Shown in pieces: positions 6,097 through 13,569 of a stretch of 13,569 nucleotides of DNA. Position numbers and translations under genes: made by a program. The DNA lies in NCBI GenBank assembly GCA_000434935.1, contig FR882185.1:13336-26904 (forward strand), given 5' to 3'. Source of the stretch: Bacteroides sp. CAG:709 (GTDB taxonomy: Bacteria; Bacteroidota; Bacteroidia; Bacteroidales; UBA932). Under the pieces are notes generated by a model. That model made no database searches. It had not been told where the DNA came from and saw only the letters and a program-made list of their open reading frames with translations. Within the stretch, counting starts at the first letter, position 1, and the number at the start of each line of letters is the position of its first letter.

Positions 6097-8157
6097 ATGA
6101 CAGATAATCCACTTTTGACAGAATCGGGGCTGCCGTATGGCGCTCCTCAGTTCGACAAGATACGTAATGAACATTATCTTCCGGCATTCAGGGAGGCGAT
6201 CAAAAAGGCCAAGTCAGAAATAGATGCGATAGTATCTTCTCCGGAGCTGCCTACGTTCGCCAATACGATAGAGGCGCTCGAATACAGCGGCAAGACGCTC
6301 GGACATGTCTCTGATATCTTTTTCAACATTCTGGAAGCCGATGCGGATGACGAACTTCAGCAGATCGCGGAAGAAGTGTCGCCGATGATGACGGAATATT
6401 CAATGTACGTTTCCCTGAATCCTGTATTGTTCAGCAAGGTGAAGGCTGTATATGATCAGCGTGAAAACTTGGAATTGTCGACGGACCGGCAGCGCCTGCT
6501 GGAAGAAACCTACAAGTCTTTCTCCAGACAGGGTGCAAACCTGTCGGATGAGGATAAGAAGAAATACAGCGGCTATATGGAAGAACTGTCGCTGCTTTCA
6601 TTGAAATTCGGCAAGAATGTGCTTGCGGCTACGAATACGTTTGTTCTCCATATAACTGATGAACAGCAACTTGCAGGGCTGCCGGATTATTTGAAAGACC
6701 TTGGGAAGATGACGGCTAAGGAGAAAGGTCTTGACGGCTGGGCGTTTACATTGGACCGCCCGAGCTATGGCCCGTTCATGCAGAATTGTGAAGACCCGCA
6801 GCTGCGCAAGCAGATGTATCTCGCGTATAATTCGAGGGGTGTAGGCGGGGAGAATGACAACACGGAGATTGTCCGTAAGATCGCGGCGTTGAGGCATGAA
6901 ATCGCCCGGCTGCTCGGCTATGATTGCTGGGCGGATTATGTTCTTGAAGAAAATATGGCCAAGAACACGGAAACCGTCATGAGTTTTCTTGAAAAGCTGA
7001 TGACTCCGTCATTGCCGTTCGCAAAACGGGAGGTCCAAACGGTGTATGAATACGCAGTTGCGCATGGCTTCAGGGAAATCGCAGAAAAGTCCGGGCTTCC
7101 TTTCCATACACTCATGCCTTGGGATTTCAGCTATTGGGCAGAAAGGTATAAAGAGGAAAAATATTCACTCAATGATGAACAGCTCAAGCCATATTTCCGG
7201 CTGGAAAATTGCATTGATGCTGTGCTTGGACTCGCTGGGAGACTATATGGAATATCTTTCGAGGAGCGTACGGATATCCCTGTATATCATAGAGATGTAA
7301 AGGTCTATGATGTACGTGACAATGACGGCCGGCATCTGGCTTTGTTCTATGCGGACTTCTTTCCACGTGCGACGAAACGCGGCGGTGCCTGGATGACGGA
7401 ATTCCGTGGACAGAGAATTGAAAACGGCGTGGAAGAACGCCCGTTGGTCAGCATTGTCATGAATTTCAGCAAGCCTACGGAAAATGCTCCGTCACTTCTT
7501 ACGCATGATGAACTGATCACGTTTCTTCACGAATTCGGACACTCGCTTCACGGCATGTTCGCGGAGGGCAGGTATCCGTCATTGTGCGGGACCAATGTCG
7601 CCAGGGATTTCGTGGAACTGCCTTCGCAAATCATGGAGAACTGGGCGTTCGAACCGGAATACCTGGAATCATTCGCCAAGGACTACAGGACTGGAGAGGT
7701 TATCCCCAAGTCGCTGATAACCAGAATTGTCAATGCGAAGAATTATCTGGCGGGATATTATCAGGTCAGACAGCTGGACTTCGGAGAACTCGACATGGCC
7801 TGGCATACATTGAAGGCGGAGCCGAAAGAAGATACACTTGATTTCGAAAATTCCGCATTGGAGGGTTATCGCGTGCTTCCGCATTATCCGGGAACTGCCG
7901 TATCGACATCCTTCGGACATATTTTTTCAGGTGGATATTCTGCCGGATATTATTCATATAAATGGGCTGAAGTTCTTGAAGCTGATGCATTTGCGTTGTT
8001 CCAGGAAAAAGGAATCTTTGACAGGGAGACCGCAGAATCGTTCAGGCGTGAGATTCTTTCCAAAGGTGATTCGGTGGACCCTGCTGTGCTTTACCGGAAC
8101 TTCCGCGGACATGAACCGGATTCACAGGCATTGATGAAAAAACTTGGGCTCGTATAG
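6097..8157 (+). CDS. dcp: Peptidyl-dipeptidase Dcp, M3-family zinc metallopeptidase
   Basis: This 686-residue enzyme removes dipeptides from peptide C-termini and works in peptide turnover; its length is close to E. coli Dcp (681). The zinc site is the thermolysin-like HEFGH motif, with H478 and H482 as ligands, E479 as catalytic glutamate and E507 (FVELPSQ) as third ligand. Other M3 signatures are the N-terminal NPLLTESGLPYGAPQFDKI, the HRDVKVYDVRDNDG stretch, FFPRATKRGGAWM, and the substrate-binding block GGYSAGYYSYKWAEVLEADAF near the C-terminus. The KRGGAWM and HRDVKVYDV blocks favour Dcp over oligopeptidase A. No signal peptide is seen, so it should be cytoplasmic. The ATG at 6097 follows an exact -7 motif and matches the family N-terminus. 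Its last codons form one arm of a terminator hairpin shared with the convergent permease gene. Confidence 0.94.
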   Translation: MTDNPLLTESGLPYGAPQFDKIRNEHYLPAFREAIKKAKSEIDAIVSSPELPTFANTIEALEYSGKTLGHVSDIFFNILEADADDELQQIAEEVSPMMTEYSMYVSLNPVLFSKVKAVYDQRENLELSTDRQRLLEETYKSFSRQGANLSDEDKKKYSGYMEELSLLSLKFGKNVLAATNTFVLHITDEQQLAGLPDYLKDLGKMTAKEKGLDGWAFTLDRPSYGPFMQNCEDPQLRKQMYLAYNSRGVGGENDNTEIVRKIAALRHEIARLLGYDCWADYVLEENMAKNTETVMSFLEKLMTPSLPFAKREVQTVYEYAVAHGFREIAEKSGLPFHTLMPWDFSYWAERYKEEKYSLNDEQLKPYFRLENCIDAVLGLAGRLYGISFEERTDIPVYHRDVKVYDVRDNDGRHLALFYADFFPRATKRGGAWMTEFRGQRIENGVEERPLVSIVMNFSKPTENAPSLLTHDELITFLHEFGHSLHGMFAEGRYPSLCGTNVARDFVELPSQIMENWAFEPEYLESFAKDYRTGEVIPKSLITRIVNAKNYLAGYYQVRQLDFGELDMAWHTLKAEPKEDTLDFENSALEGYRVLPHYPGTAVSTSFGHIFSGGYSAGYYSYKWAEVLEADAFALFQEKGIFDRETAESFRREILSKGDSVDPAVLYRNFRGHEPDSQALMKKLGLV

Positions 8158-8169
8158 AACCCAAGTTTT
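8139..8169. terminator. Bidirectional hairpin terminator between dcp and the permease gene
   Basis: AAAACTTGGG (8139-8148) and CCCAAGTTTT (8160-8169) form a perfect 10-bp stem with an 11-base loop. Runs of A on the left and T on the right give a U tract in both directions. The left arm lies within the last codons of dcp and the stop codon is in the loop. The only genes flanking it converge, which suits a shared terminator. Confidence 0.8.
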
Positions 8170-8193
8170 CCAAATGAAATATGTCTGAAGGCT

Positions 8194-9474
8194 TTAAGCC
8201 TCAATGCCTTGCTTCTTAGGATCCTTGAACAGGATGGCGAACAGGACGCCGACCACGAGGGCATAGGCAGCGAAGATGTACCATGCTGTGCTCCATGACG
8301 GCTCGGCTGCATTGTTGACGAACTTGTTCACGATTTCCTGAGCTCCGAGAGTTCCGATCGTCGCACCTATACCATTGGTCATCAACATGAAAAGTCCCTG
8401 TGCGCTGGAACGGATCTTCTCATCGGTCTTCATGTTCACATAGAGCGAACCGGAGATGTTGAAGAAGTCGAATGCCACACCGTAGACGAGGCATGAAAGA
8501 ACGAACATCCATACGCCTGCGCCAGGATTGCCGGCACCGAACAGACCGAAACGGAATACCCATGCGAACATGGCGATGAGCATCACCTTCTTGATTCCGA
8601 AGAATTTCATTGCGAAAGGAATCAGGAGAATGCAGAGCGTTTCGGAAATCTGTGACAGGGAAATAAGGGCATTGGCATTCTGTGCTCCCCAGGTATCGGC
8701 ATATTCCGGAATCTCCTTGAAATGAGTGATGAACGGGTTCGCGAATCCGTTTGTAATCTGGAGCGAAACGCCGAGCAGCATTGAGAAGATGAAGAAAATC
8801 GCCATGTCCTTTTTCTTGAAGAGCGAGAACGCGCGAAGTCCGAAAACATCCACGAGTGAGGTGGATTTGGTGCCGCTGTGGTCTACCGGACAACCTGGCA
8901 GAGTGAGTGCGTATATGCAAAGGAGAATGCCGAGAATACCGGATGTAATGAACTGGTTATAAGACTGCTGGAACTGTACGCCATCTATGGTCATGAAGTT
9001 TACGAACAACATGCTGCAGATGAATCCGACTGTTCCGAACACCCTGATAGGCGGAAAGGCTTTCACCGTGTCCATTCCATATTTTTCCAGTCCGGAATAA
9101 GCTACGGAATTGGACAATGCAATCGTCGGCATGTAGAAGGCGACGCTTATCGAGTAGATGGAGAACAATGTGGCGAAATCTACATTGTTGCCGGCGGTAA
9201 AGCCATAGTATCCGGCGGCAATCATCGCAATGCCCGCGATACCGTGGCAGATGCTGAGAACCTTCTGCGCCTGGATGAACTTGTCTGCGATGATACCTAT
9301 GATTGCAGGCATGAAAATGGAAACGATGCCCTGCATGGCATAGAAGATACCGATTTTCGGTCCTAGTCCGATGCTGTAGAGGTAGCTGCCCATCGACGTG
9401 AGGTAGGCACCCCAGATGGCATACTGGAGGAAGTTCATGATTATCAGCCTGGTGCTGATGCCGTTGTTATTCAT
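8194..9474 (-). CDS. NupG-like nucleoside:proton symporter (major facilitator superfamily)
   Basis: This 426-residue inner-membrane protein has about 12 hydrophobic segments and is close in length to E. coli NupG (418). The N-terminus FLQYAIWGAYLTSMGSYLY closely follows NupG and XapB. Further family-like stretches are GIVSIFMPAIIGIIADK with a nearby ICHGIAG, and in the second half GVAFDFFNISGSLYV followed by RSSAQGLFMLMTNGIG. It should import nucleosides with protons; the exact substrate cannot be read. The frame is open to 9537, but I choose the ATG at 9474 (MNNNGIST). The TAnnTTTG promoter motif lies between the two possible starts, so the longer start would fall upstream of the transcript, and the extra 21 residues do not look like family sequence. 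The gene converges with dcp and diverges from tgt. Confidence 0.87.
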   Translation of the reverse strand: MNNNGISTRLIIMNFLQYAIWGAYLTSMGSYLYSIGLGPKIGIFYAMQGIVSIFMPAIIGIIADKFIQAQKVLSICHGIAGIAMIAAGYYGFTAGNNVDFATLFSIYSISVAFYMPTIALSNSVAYSGLEKYGMDTVKAFPPIRVFGTVGFICSMLFVNFMTIDGVQFQQSYNQFITSGILGILLCIYALTLPGCPVDHSGTKSTSLVDVFGLRAFSLFKKKDMAIFFIFSMLLGVSLQITNGFANPFITHFKEIPEYADTWGAQNANALISLSQISETLCILLIPFAMKFFGIKKVMLIAMFAWVFRFGLFGAGNPGAGVWMFVLSCLVYGVAFDFFNISGSLYVNMKTDEKIRSSAQGLFMLMTNGIGATIGTLGAQEIVNKFVNNAAEPSWSTAWYIFAAYALVVGVLFAILFKDPKKQGIEA

Positions 9475-9526
9475 TCTAGTATTGTTTTTGTTTAAAATAT
9501 CAAACCGTTTCAAAAGCGAAATTATG

Positions 9527-9534
9527 CAAATGTA
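9527..9534 (-). promoter_or_regulatory. Candidate -7 promoter element of the nucleoside permease
   Basis: Read on the minus strand this is TACATTTG, an exact match to TAnnTTTG. Transcription would start near 9520, giving a leader of about 46 bases before the ATG at 9474. No good -33 match was found. It supports the downstream start codon. Confidence 0.5.
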
Positions 9535-9547
9535 CAAGTTTTTGGCG

Positions 9548-9564
9548 TAATTTTGCTATCTTTG
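9548..9564 (+). promoter_or_regulatory. Candidate -7 promoter elements of the tgt operon
   Basis: Two exact TAnnTTTG matches lie side by side: TAATTTTG (9548-9555) and TATCTTTG (9557-9564). The second would start transcription near 9570 and give a leader of about 26 bases to the ATG at 9596. No convincing -33 box is seen at 19-20 bases from either. Confidence 0.5.
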
Positions 9565-9595
9565 GAGATTGAAACTTAAAAATACCGGTTTCTTA

Positions 9596-10726
9596 ATGAA
9601 ATTTGTCAAGACAGCAACCGACCCCCAGTCGTCAGCCAGATGCGGCGTGATAACGACTGACCACGGTCAGATAGAAACACCTATTTTCATGCCGGTCGGC
9701 ACGGTCGGCTCAGTGAAAGGCGTATACCATAGAGATCTCAAGGAAGATATTCAGGCACAGATAATTCTGGGCAATACTTATCATCTTTATCTCCGTCCGG
9801 GACTTGATACGCTCAAGGCTGCCGGCGGACTGCATAAGTTCATCTCCTGGGACAGGCCTATCCTTACCGACAGCGGCGGTTTCCAGGTATTTTCATTGAC
9901 GGGAATCCGTAAGCTGACTCCTGACGGATGCACGTTCTCCTCCCACATTGATGGTTCCAGACATACTTTCACGCCCGAGAACAATGTTGATACACAGCGT
10001 ATTATCGGAGCGGATATCATGATGGCCCTGGACGAATGCTGCCCGGGAGACGCCGACTACAACTATGCCAAGAAATCATTGAAAATGACGCAGTCTTGGC
10101 TGGAGAGATATTTGAAGCGATTCGATGAGACTGAACCGCTTTACGGATACAGCCAGACCGTTTTCCCGATTATACAGGGCTGCGTTTACCCTGATCTGAG
10201 GAAGATGGCTGTGGAACATGCGGTTTCGTTCGACAGGGAAGGATATGCCATCGGCGGACTCGCGGTAGGGGAGCCTACGGAAAAGATGTACGAAATGCTT
10301 GAACTCGTCTGTCCGATATTGCCGGATGACAAGCCGCGTTACCTCATGGGTGTCGGCACTCCTGCCAATCTTCTGGAAGGAATTGCACGCGGTGTGGATA
10401 TGTTCGACTGCGTGATGCCGACCAGAAACGGACGCAACGGCATGCTGTTCACTTGGAACGGTATCATGAATATGCGCAACAAGAAGTGGGAGAACGACTT
10501 TTCTCTCATTGACCCGGAGGGCGCATCCTTTGTGGACAGGACATATACGAAAGCATATCTGCGTCATCTTTTCATTGCCGGTGAGATGTTCGCGGCGATG
10601 ATTGCCAGTGAGCACAACCTGGCGTTTTATCTGGATCTGGTCCGCCATGCCAGGGCACACATACTTGCAGGCGACTTCAAGTCATGGAAAGATGCCACGG
10701 TTAAACGTATAATGACAAGACTTTAA
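9596..10726 (+). CDS. tgt: tRNA-guanine transglycosylase (queuine tRNA-ribosyltransferase)
   Basis: This 376-residue enzyme replaces the wobble guanine of tRNAs with GUN anticodons by a queuosine precursor base, by a double-displacement reaction. E. coli Tgt is 375 residues. The TIM-barrel active site is intact: D92 in LTDSGGFQVFSL (Zymomonas mobilis D102) and the nucleophile D271 in FDCVMPTRNGRNG (D280), with IIQGCVYPDLR and GGLAVGEP between them. The structural zinc site is not intact. The positions of the three conserved cysteines (Zymomonas 318, 320, 323) are G309, S311 and D314, while the fourth ligand, a histidine, is kept as H340 (SEHNL). I choose the ATG at 9596 over the in-frame TTG at 9569 because the latter lies at the predicted transcription start and Tgt proteins normally begin close to MKFVKTATD. 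It heads a packed run through murF. Confidence 0.93.
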   Translation: MKFVKTATDPQSSARCGVITTDHGQIETPIFMPVGTVGSVKGVYHRDLKEDIQAQIILGNTYHLYLRPGLDTLKAAGGLHKFISWDRPILTDSGGFQVFSLTGIRKLTPDGCTFSSHIDGSRHTFTPENNVDTQRIIGADIMMALDECCPGDADYNYAKKSLKMTQSWLERYLKRFDETEPLYGYSQTVFPIIQGCVYPDLRKMAVEHAVSFDREGYAIGGLAVGEPTEKMYEMLELVCPILPDDKPRYLMGVGTPANLLEGIARGVDMFDCVMPTRNGRNGMLFTWNGIMNMRNKKWENDFSLIDPEGASFVDRTYTKAYLRHLFIAGEMFAAMIASEHNLAFYLDLVRHARAHILAGDFKSWKDATVKRIMTRL

Positions 10727-10734
10727 AGCTGTTG

Positions 10735-11829
10735 ATGGCAATGTTTCCGAAAAGACTTGACAGATACATCATTACGAAATTCATGATGACATTCTTTATC
10801 GCGATCCTGCTGATAATCGGAATCGTCATCATCTTCGACATCAGTGAAAAAATCGATGATTTCGTGTCGAAACAAGCCCCGTTGAATGAAATTGTCTTCA
10901 GCTACTACGTGAATTTTATACCGTATTTCATGAATATGTTCAGCCCTCTGTTCGTGTTCATTACGGTCATATTCTTCACGTCGCGAATGGCGGCGAATTC
11001 CGAGATTATTGCGATACTGTCATGCGGCATCAGTTTCCACAGGATGATGTTGCCCTATATATTTTCTGCGACCATCATTGCCCTTTTGTCGCTGGGACTC
11101 AATTTGATTGTGATTCCGCGGGCCAATGCCGAACGGCATGTATTCGAGGCGAAATACACTAAAAAGAGAGCGCAGGCATCGGAACGCAATATCCATTATC
11201 AGATAGCGCCCGGCGAGTTCGTTTACGTGGAACAATTCAGCAAATACAACAACACGGCATACAAGTTCACGCTTGAAACCATAAAGGACAACCAGTTGGT
11301 TTCCAAGCTTTCCGCTGAAAGAGCCGTGTGGGACAGCACGTTGGGCGGATGGAAATTGAGAAAATATTTCATCCGGGATTACAACGAAGGAGGTATGGAG
11401 GACATTGTGAAGTGCGGCGACCAGCTTGACACCGTCATCAGCCTCACGGTCACGGACTTCTTCCGCAAGAAGAACACCGTGGAAGACCTGCCTTATGAAG
11501 AATTGGAAGCACTTATAGAGACGCAGAAGCTCAGGGGAGACCCCAATGTGAAATATTCATTGATAGAGAAACATACCAGATTCTCCCTGCCATTTTCTGC
11601 TTTCATATTGACAATCATGGGCGTATCCCTCTCCTCCAGAAAGAAGCGCGGAGGAATCGGATGGAACCTCGCGACAGGAATCGCGCTGAGTTTCTCATAT
11701 ATTCTTTTCATGCGCTTCAGCCAAATGTTCGTGTATACGGGTGTCATGCCGCCATGGCTTGCCATCTGGCTGCCAAACATGATTTTTGCGGTGATTACGG
11801 GAGTATTGTATAAGATTGCACCGAAATAA
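10735..11829 (+). CDS. LptF/LptG-family permease (lipopolysaccharide export)
   Basis: This protein of about 364 residues belongs to the YjgP/YjgQ family. With the ATPase LptB these inner-membrane permeases pull lipopolysaccharide out of the membrane and pass it to the periplasmic Lpt bridge. Three membrane segments lie at the N-terminus (about residues 15-36, 55-82 and 105-128), then a soluble periplasmic beta-jellyroll region (about 130-280) with AERHVFEAKY and APGEFVYVEQFS, then three more segments from about 283 on. The motif before the last segments, HTRFSLPFSAFILTIMGVSLSSRKKRGG, is typical. I cannot separate LptF from LptG. The likely start is the ATG at 10735; the ATG at 10741 is equally possible and the TTG at 10732 less so. 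The gap after tgt is 8 bases, implying cotranscription. Confidence 0.88.
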   Translation: MAMFPKRLDRYIITKFMMTFFIAILLIIGIVIIFDISEKIDDFVSKQAPLNEIVFSYYVNFIPYFMNMFSPLFVFITVIFFTSRMAANSEIIAILSCGISFHRMMLPYIFSATIIALLSLGLNLIVIPRANAERHVFEAKYTKKRAQASERNIHYQIAPGEFVYVEQFSKYNNTAYKFTLETIKDNQLVSKLSAERAVWDSTLGGWKLRKYFIRDYNEGGMEDIVKCGDQLDTVISLTVTDFFRKKNTVEDLPYEELEALIETQKLRGDPNVKYSLIEKHTRFSLPFSAFILTIMGVSLSSRKKRGGIGWNLATGIALSFSYILFMRFSQMFVYTGVMPPWLAIWLPNMIFAVITGVLYKIAPK

Positions 11830-11850
11830 ATTTAACCAATATCAGTTTAT

Positions 11851-13059
11851 ATGGCAGAACACACATTATCCCCTGTGAAGCGCACCATTGTGGGTGTGCA
11901 ATTCATGTTCGTGGCTTTCGGCTCCACTGTCCTGGTACCGATTCTTTGTCACCTTGACCCTGCAATCGCATTGCTTGCAGCCGGTCTCGGAACCCTTCTC
12001 TTTCATCTGGTGACTGGCGGAAAGGTGCCTATCTATCTGGGCAGCAGCTTTGCGTTCATCGCTCCAATCATCAAGGCCACTGAGCTTTACGGCATGGCCG
12101 GCATGTTCTGCGGACTTGTTTCCGTCGGCCTTGTCTACGTCCTTATGAGCTTGCTGGTCAAGTCATTCGGTATCGGATTCATCAAGAAACTTTTCCCTCC
12201 GATCGTCATTGGACCAGTGATTGTCCTCATCGGTCTTTCACTTGCAAGTTCCGGCGTGAACATGGCGAAAACCAACTGGATTCTGGCACTGGTATCGCTC
12301 GCCGTAGCCGTTGCAGCCTCCATCTGGGGCAAGGGAATCGTGAAACTCATCCCTGTAGTTTTCGGTGCAGTAGCCGGATATATCGTGTCTGTCATTTTCT
12401 TCAGGGGAGCAATGGATTTTTCGCCTGTGGCAGAGGCTTCGTGGTTCGCCATTCCTAAACTCGCGCATATGTCATTCTCCTGGCAGGCAATACTTTTCAT
12501 GGCCCCGGTAGCCATAGCGCCAATCATTGAACATGTCGGAGATATGTATGCCATAAGCTCGATTGCAGGCAAGGATTTCGTGAAAGATCCGGGACTTCAC
12601 CGCACGTTGCTCGGTGACGGTCTTTCCTGCTGCCTGGCAGCATTCCTCGGTGGCGCGCCTATTACTACGTATTCAGAAGTGACCGGTGCAGTGTCACTTA
12701 CTAAAGTAACAGATCCTTCCGTACTCCGCATTGCAGGCGTTTCTGCCGTGGTGCTGGCACTTATCGGCAAGGTAGGCGCTGTGATCCAGACAATTCCGCA
12801 GGCCGTTCTCGGAGGCATCATGCTCCTTCTGTTCGGTTCCATCGCATCAGTCGGCATCAGCAATATGATTGAATCCAGATTGAACATGGGTTCCACCCGC
12901 AACCTCATCATATCATCATTGATTCTTACGATAGGAATCGGCGGCGCGGTGATTGATTTCGGCTCGTTCTCATTGGCCGGCATCGGCCTCGCATCCATCG
13001 TAGGCGTCATCTTGAACCTTGTCCTCCCGCACGACGACAAAGAAATACTCGAAAAATAA
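11851..13059 (+). CDS. uraA: Uracil permease, NCS2 family
   Basis: This 402-residue inner-membrane protein should import uracil with protons, feeding the pyrimidine salvage pathway. The UraA fold of 14 membrane segments fits the hydrophobic pattern. The substrate region GSSFAFIAPI near residue 70 is UraA-like. The two uracil-binding glutamates of E. coli UraA, E241 and E290, correspond at a constant offset of 14 to E227 (IIEHVGD) and E276 (TTYSEV). The second motif reads GGAPITTYSEVTGAVSLTKV, so the Asn that often follows the Glu (TTYxEN) is Val; this is a variant rather than a defect. It starts 21 bases after the Lpt permease gene; a weak TAnnTTT-like sequence (TAAATTTA) overlaps that gene's stop codon. 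Its stop codon overlaps the dut start (TAATG). A xanthine substrate cannot be ruled out. Confidence 0.88.
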   Translation: MAEHTLSPVKRTIVGVQFMFVAFGSTVLVPILCHLDPAIALLAAGLGTLLFHLVTGGKVPIYLGSSFAFIAPIIKATELYGMAGMFCGLVSVGLVYVLMSLLVKSFGIGFIKKLFPPIVIGPVIVLIGLSLASSGVNMAKTNWILALVSLAVAVAASIWGKGIVKLIPVVFGAVAGYIVSVIFFRGAMDFSPVAEASWFAIPKLAHMSFSWQAILFMAPVAIAPIIEHVGDMYAISSIAGKDFVKDPGLHRTLLGDGLSCCLAAFLGGAPITTYSEVTGAVSLTKVTDPSVLRIAGVSAVVLALIGKVGAVIQTIPQAVLGGIMLLLFGSIASVGISNMIESRLNMGSTRNLIISSLILTIGIGGAVIDFGSFSLAGIGLASIVGVILNLVLPHDDKEILEK

Positions 13060-13493
13060 TGCAAGTAAAAATTGTCAATAAATCTTCGAATCCGTCCCCT
13101 GCGTATGCGACTCCGCTCTCTGCAGGGATGGATATCCGCGCGAATCTCAAGGAACCGCTGACACTGAATCCGTTACAGCGCATGCTCATTCCTACCGGAC
13201 TTTATATTGCATTGCCGGAAGGATATGAGTGTCAGGCACGTCCGAGAAGCGGCCTGGCCGTGAAACATGGTATCACGGTCCTCAATTCGCCGGGCACAAT
13301 TGACGCGGATTATCGTGGCGAACTCAAGATTCTGCTTGTGAATCTATCTGATACTCCGTTTGTTATAGAACCCGGAGAACGCATTGCCCAGCTTGTGGTA
13401 GCCAAACACGAGCATGTGGAGTGGTCGGAAGTTGAAGTCCTTGACGAAACCGAAAGGGGAGAGGGCGGATTTGGAAGTACAGGTGTAAAATAA
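13059..13493 (+). CDS. dut: Deoxyuridine 5'-triphosphate nucleotidohydrolase (dUTPase)
   Basis: This 144-residue enzyme hydrolyses dUTP to dUMP and pyrophosphate, which keeps uracil out of DNA and supplies the precursor for thymidylate. All five motifs of the trimeric dUTPase family are present: TPLSAGMDI (about 18-26), PRSGLA (62-67), GTIDADYRGE (79-88) with the catalytic aspartate D82 and uracil-stacking Y85, the GERIAQLVV stretch (106-114), and the C-terminal arm RGEGGFGSTG (133-142) that closes over the substrate. The length is typical. The ATG shares one base with the uraA stop (TAATG at 13057-13061) and the dut stop shares one base with the next start, so translation is probably coupled. 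The placement next to uracil uptake is functionally consistent. Confidence 0.96.
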   Translation: MQVKIVNKSSNPSPAYATPLSAGMDIRANLKEPLTLNPLQRMLIPTGLYIALPEGYECQARPRSGLAVKHGITVLNSPGTIDADYRGELKILLVNLSDTPFVIEPGERIAQLVVAKHEHVEWSEVEVLDETERGEGGFGSTGVK

Positions 13494-13569
13494 TGGAAAT
13501 CAAAGAATTATATTCAATATTCTGCAAGTGTGGAACTGTTACCACTGACAGCCGCACCATCCGTGGCGG
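13493..13569 (+). CDS. murF: UDP-N-acetylmuramoyl-tripeptide--D-alanyl-D-alanine ligase MurF, N-terminal fragment
   Basis: An ATG at 13493-13495, overlapping the dut stop in TAATG, opens a frame that runs off the right edge. The 25 whole codons read MEIKELYSIFCKCG and then TVTTDSRTIRG. The short N-terminal helix followed by (V/I)TTDSR is the start of the MurF (and MurE) substrate-recognition domain, which normally continues into GxxFFALKG. The MEIKELY..F start matches Bacteroidota MurF, which adds D-alanyl-D-alanine to the UDP-MurNAc tripeptide in the cytoplasm. The ligase domain lies beyond the window, so the call rests on very few residues; MurE is the main alternative. Confidence 0.68.
   Translation, partial: MEIKELYSIFCKCGTVTTDSRTIRG

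Noticed and set aside
9475..9537. Longer start of the nucleoside permease at 9537
   Set aside because: The 21 extra residues contain the promoter -7 motif and do not resemble NupG N-termini, which begin close to MNNNGIST-like sequence.
9569..9595. TTG start of tgt at 9569
   Set aside because: It sits at the predicted transcription start, and Tgt proteins normally begin near the ATG at 9596.
10076..10660. 194-residue open frame on the minus strand
   Set aside because: It is antisense to the conserved core of tgt and has no family-like sequence.
1..13569. CRISPR array, tRNA or rRNA genes, insertion sequences, toxin-antitoxin or phage-defence genes
   Set aside because: No regularly spaced repeats, no tRNA-like or rRNA sequence, no transposase or integrase and no defence-type domain were recognised on either strand by eye.

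Overview
The window is chromosomal DNA from a member of the Bacteroidales (Bacteroidota). Three things point there. It holds a fimbrillin and a FimB/Mfa2-type lipoprotein, which belong to the type V pili of this group. Several gene starts are preceded by the Bacteroidota -7 promoter motif TAnnTTTG, and most lack a Shine-Dalgarno sequence. A Dcp-type peptidase, a Bacteroidota-style Tgt and short SSB variants complete the picture. I cannot name the genus from sequence alone.

Layout, left to right. (1) 1-1175, plus strand: the end of a sulfate assimilation operon, with the C-terminus of CysN (ATP sulfurylase large subunit) followed by CysH. CysH carries the four iron-sulfur cysteines of an APS reductase. 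(2) 1172-5342, minus strand: a run of four genes read right to left: a short single-stranded DNA-binding protein, a 645-residue putative lipoprotein with an OmpA-like domain and C-terminal TPR-like repeats, a fimbrillin, and a FimB/Mfa2-family anchor. The last stop codon of this run overlaps the cysH stop codon. (3) 5343-5599: a 257-bp divergent, AT-rich intergenic region with three inverted repeats and a candidate promoter for the ssb-fimbrial run. (4) 5600-8157, plus strand: a small cysteine-rich zinc-binding-like protein of unknown function, then a cytoplasmic M3 metallopeptidase (Dcp), closed by a hairpin terminator shared with the next, convergent gene. (5) 8194-9474, minus strand: a NupG-like nucleoside permease. 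(6) 9596 to the right edge, plus strand: a tightly packed run of tgt, an LptF/LptG-type permease, uraA, dut and the start of murF. The uraA-dut and dut-murF junctions are TAATG one-base overlaps.

How the genes work together. CysN and CysH belong to assimilation of sulfate to sulfite. The fimbrial trio would make a surface pilus: precursor lipoproteins, a polymerising fimbrillin and an anchor, with the OmpA/TPR protein as a plausible but unproven accessory factor. UraA and Dut link to pyrimidine metabolism (uracil uptake, dUTP removal), the Lpt permease to lipopolysaccharide export, and MurF to peptidoglycan precursor synthesis. Tgt makes the queuosine tRNA modification.

No tRNA, rRNA, CRISPR array, insertion sequence or integrase gene was seen, and no gene-free stretch exceeds 300 bases. 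The window is mostly ordinary housekeeping sequence. The parts most worth a second look are the ssb-fimbrial run with its dyad-rich upstream region, and a Tgt that has lost all three zinc-binding cysteines.
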